This document shows, piece after piece, positions 5,701 to 6,712 of a stretch of DNA of 6,712 bases (position 1 is its first letter; each line of letters starts with the position of its first letter). The stretch spans positions 1 to 6,712 of the forward strand of contig JAILDR010000091.1 of the NCBI GenBank assembly GCA_024689285.1, read 5' to 3'. A program made the translations under genes and the position numbers. The notes beneath the pieces are model-generated. The model saw nothing but the letters and a program-made list of their open reading frames with translations, was not told where the DNA came from and did not search any database. The DNA comes from Bacteroidales bacterium (GTDB lineage: Bacteria; Bacteroidota; Bacteroidia; Bacteroidales; F082).

Positions 5701-6153
5701 TTAATGCACAGTCAAAACTTTTGTAAGCCAACCTCTTTTTTGAATGGAATGGGCATACCCTGTCAGCTCTTTGCGAAGCTCAGGTTGAAGCGAAGTGTAT
5801 CGGATGCAGGCTGTAAGCCAATCAAGAAGGACTTGACGATAAGCTTCATCTTTGTATTCGATGCGTGCGGAAGCCTCGCTTCGTTGGTCGTTGAGGATTA
5901 AACTAAGCCGATTGCGCCTTTGCTCAACGGTGATGCTCCTTCCTTGGTTGTCAACAATCATCAAGTTGGAGCTTACTTGGGCGGATTCGCAATCGAACGG
6001 GAATGGTCGTTTTTGCCGTACCACCTCTTTAAGGAAAGCATACATGAAGACGCGCCCCATGCCGTGCTCATCCTTGTGACTGAGCAGGTGGGCGATAGTG
6101 GCAGTGTCAATGGTTTTGCTGTGCATCATTACGGAACTCAACTTTGATTTCAT
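5701..6153 (-). CDS. conserved-looking basic protein of unknown function
   Basis: I do not recognise a family. The 150-aa product is basic (about 23 Lys/Arg against 16 Asp/Glu). It has a helical N-terminal part, a probably beta-rich middle (SNLMIVDNQGRSITV, then RLSLILNDQ) and a helical C-terminal part ending in GWLTKVLTVH. There is no signal peptide or membrane segment. ATG 6153 is preferred over GTG 6165 because it starts one base after the stop of the preceding gene (TAAtATG), whereas the GTG lies inside that gene. This junction implies co-translation with the acidic protein upstream. An operon partnership is likely; function is open. Confidence 0.75.
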   Translation of the reverse strand: MKSKLSSVMMHSKTIDTATIAHLLSHKDEHGMGRVFMYAFLKEVVRQKRPFPFDCESAQVSSNLMIVDNQGRSITVEQRRNRLSLILNDQRSEASARIEYKDEAYRQVLLDWLTACIRYTSLQPELRKELTGYAHSIQKRGWLTKVLTVH

Positions 6154-6154
6154 A

Positions 6155-6712
6155 TTAAAAATCACGGCAATAGATGAAGTCAGTGATGGCGAAGTCGGTG
6201 TGGTCGAACAGGTTGTGGAAAGCTTGTATCAAGTGCAGGTCTTTGGTCAGTTCCTGGTCGAGGCCTTCGTTCCAGTTGGGCGGTGGACAATTCATCCCGA
6301 TAAATTCGTCAAAGTCGTTGGAATCAGGATCGTCGTTCCCTCTCAATTGGAGAGGAAAGGACACACCGTATTCATACAGCAGGTTCCATCCTGAATCCTG
6401 CAAAGCATTCCAAAGCTCTTGTCGGTTCTCGCCTTGCACGGGGTGCAATGCCGGATAGTCATTGCTGAGATAGCAGCAGGCCTCGACCTCCACATCTTCA
6501 CCAAAACCTTTATTGGCTTCATACACAGCGTGGGCTTTGTCGAACATTTCACGCAAGGCTTCGCGCATCGCATCGTTGAAGGCGATGATGTCGGGCAGCA
6601 ACAAATCCTGATGTTGCAGCACACGATGGTTGATGATGTGTTTCCTGACTTCGATAAGACTACGCTCATCAGTAAAGTCGTGGTCTTTGCTCCAACACCC
6701 GTCATACGACAT
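6155..6712 (-). CDS. strongly acidic protein of unknown function, possibly partial
   Basis: No family is recognised. The 185 visible residues contain about 36 Asp/Glu and only about 13 Lys/Arg, giving a very acidic protein. There is a helical stretch (FNDAMREALREMFDKAHAVYEA, split around residues 45-66), a CC pair in VEACCYLSNDYP, an acidic patch DDPDSNDFDE near residues 126-135, and a conserved-looking end FDHTDFAITDFIYCRDF. No signal peptide or transmembrane segment is seen. The first ATG coincides exactly with the window edge, so the true start may be farther out. It pairs tightly with the basic protein gene downstream, with one base between them. Confidence 0.75.
   Translation of the reverse strand: MSYDGCWSKDHDFTDERSLIEVRKHIINHRVLQHQDLLLPDIIAFNDAMREALREMFDKAHAVYEANKGFGEDVEVEACCYLSNDYPALHPVQGENRQELWNALQDSGWNLLYEYGVSFPLQLRGNDDPDSNDFDEFIGMNCPPPNWNEGLDQELTKDLHLIQAFHNLFDHTDFAITDFIYCRDF

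Noticed and set aside
6154..6165. GTG 6165 as start of the basic unknown protein
   Set aside because: It overlaps the end of the preceding gene; ATG 6153 sits one base after that gene's stop and is the simpler choice.

Overview
The window looks like chromosomal DNA of a Bacteroidota bacterium, probably Bacteroidales. Four minus-strand gene starts are preceded by a good match to the Bacteroidota -7 promoter element (TAnnTTTG). Most genes lack an obvious Shine-Dalgarno sequence. The proteins (RhuM-Fic fusion, beta-carbonic anhydrase, YtcJ-like amidohydrolase lipoprotein) fit that phylum. Every convincing gene lies on the minus strand, so transcription runs from high to low coordinates.

In transcription order, 6712-5701 holds two tightly spaced genes of unknown function: a very acidic 185-aa protein and a basic 150-aa protein, with one base between stop and start. 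After a 44-base gap carrying a -7 box comes a compact three-gene operon (5656-3265). It encodes a RhuM-family protein with a C-terminal Fic/Doc domain, a WYL-domain transcriptional regulator 5 bases downstream, and a DEDDh 3'-5' exonuclease whose ATG overlaps the WYL stop codon (ATGA).

Next is 3264-1606, which looks like an inserted or duplicated module. Just after the exonuclease stop is an array of four near-palindromic operator-like sites (GGAAAATTTTCC type, spaced 31, 31 and 41 bp) with an embedded -7 box. This drives a 494-aa protein that joins an AbiEi-type winged-helix antitoxin domain to a Fic domain carrying a class II-type inhibitory motif. Immediately behind it is a second, decayed copy of the last ~16 codons of the exonuclease gene. 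The Fic module is therefore flanked by ~44-50 bp direct repeats of the exonuclease 3' end. The second exonuclease tail is followed by its own array of ~51-52 bp tandem repeats with a promoter box. The order 'exonuclease tail, repeated operator, gene' thus occurs twice, and in the second unit the next gene is a carbonic anhydrase.

The low-coordinate end (1407-1) is housekeeping in character: a beta-class carbonic anhydrase, then the N-terminal half of an exported amidohydrolase lipoprotein that runs off the edge.

Two different Fic-fold proteins, a WYL regulator and an exonuclease together suggest a toxin/defence or stress-response island with an insertion hotspot at the exonuclease 3' end. 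That functional reading is inference. The gene families, the repeats and the duplicated tail are visible in the sequence.
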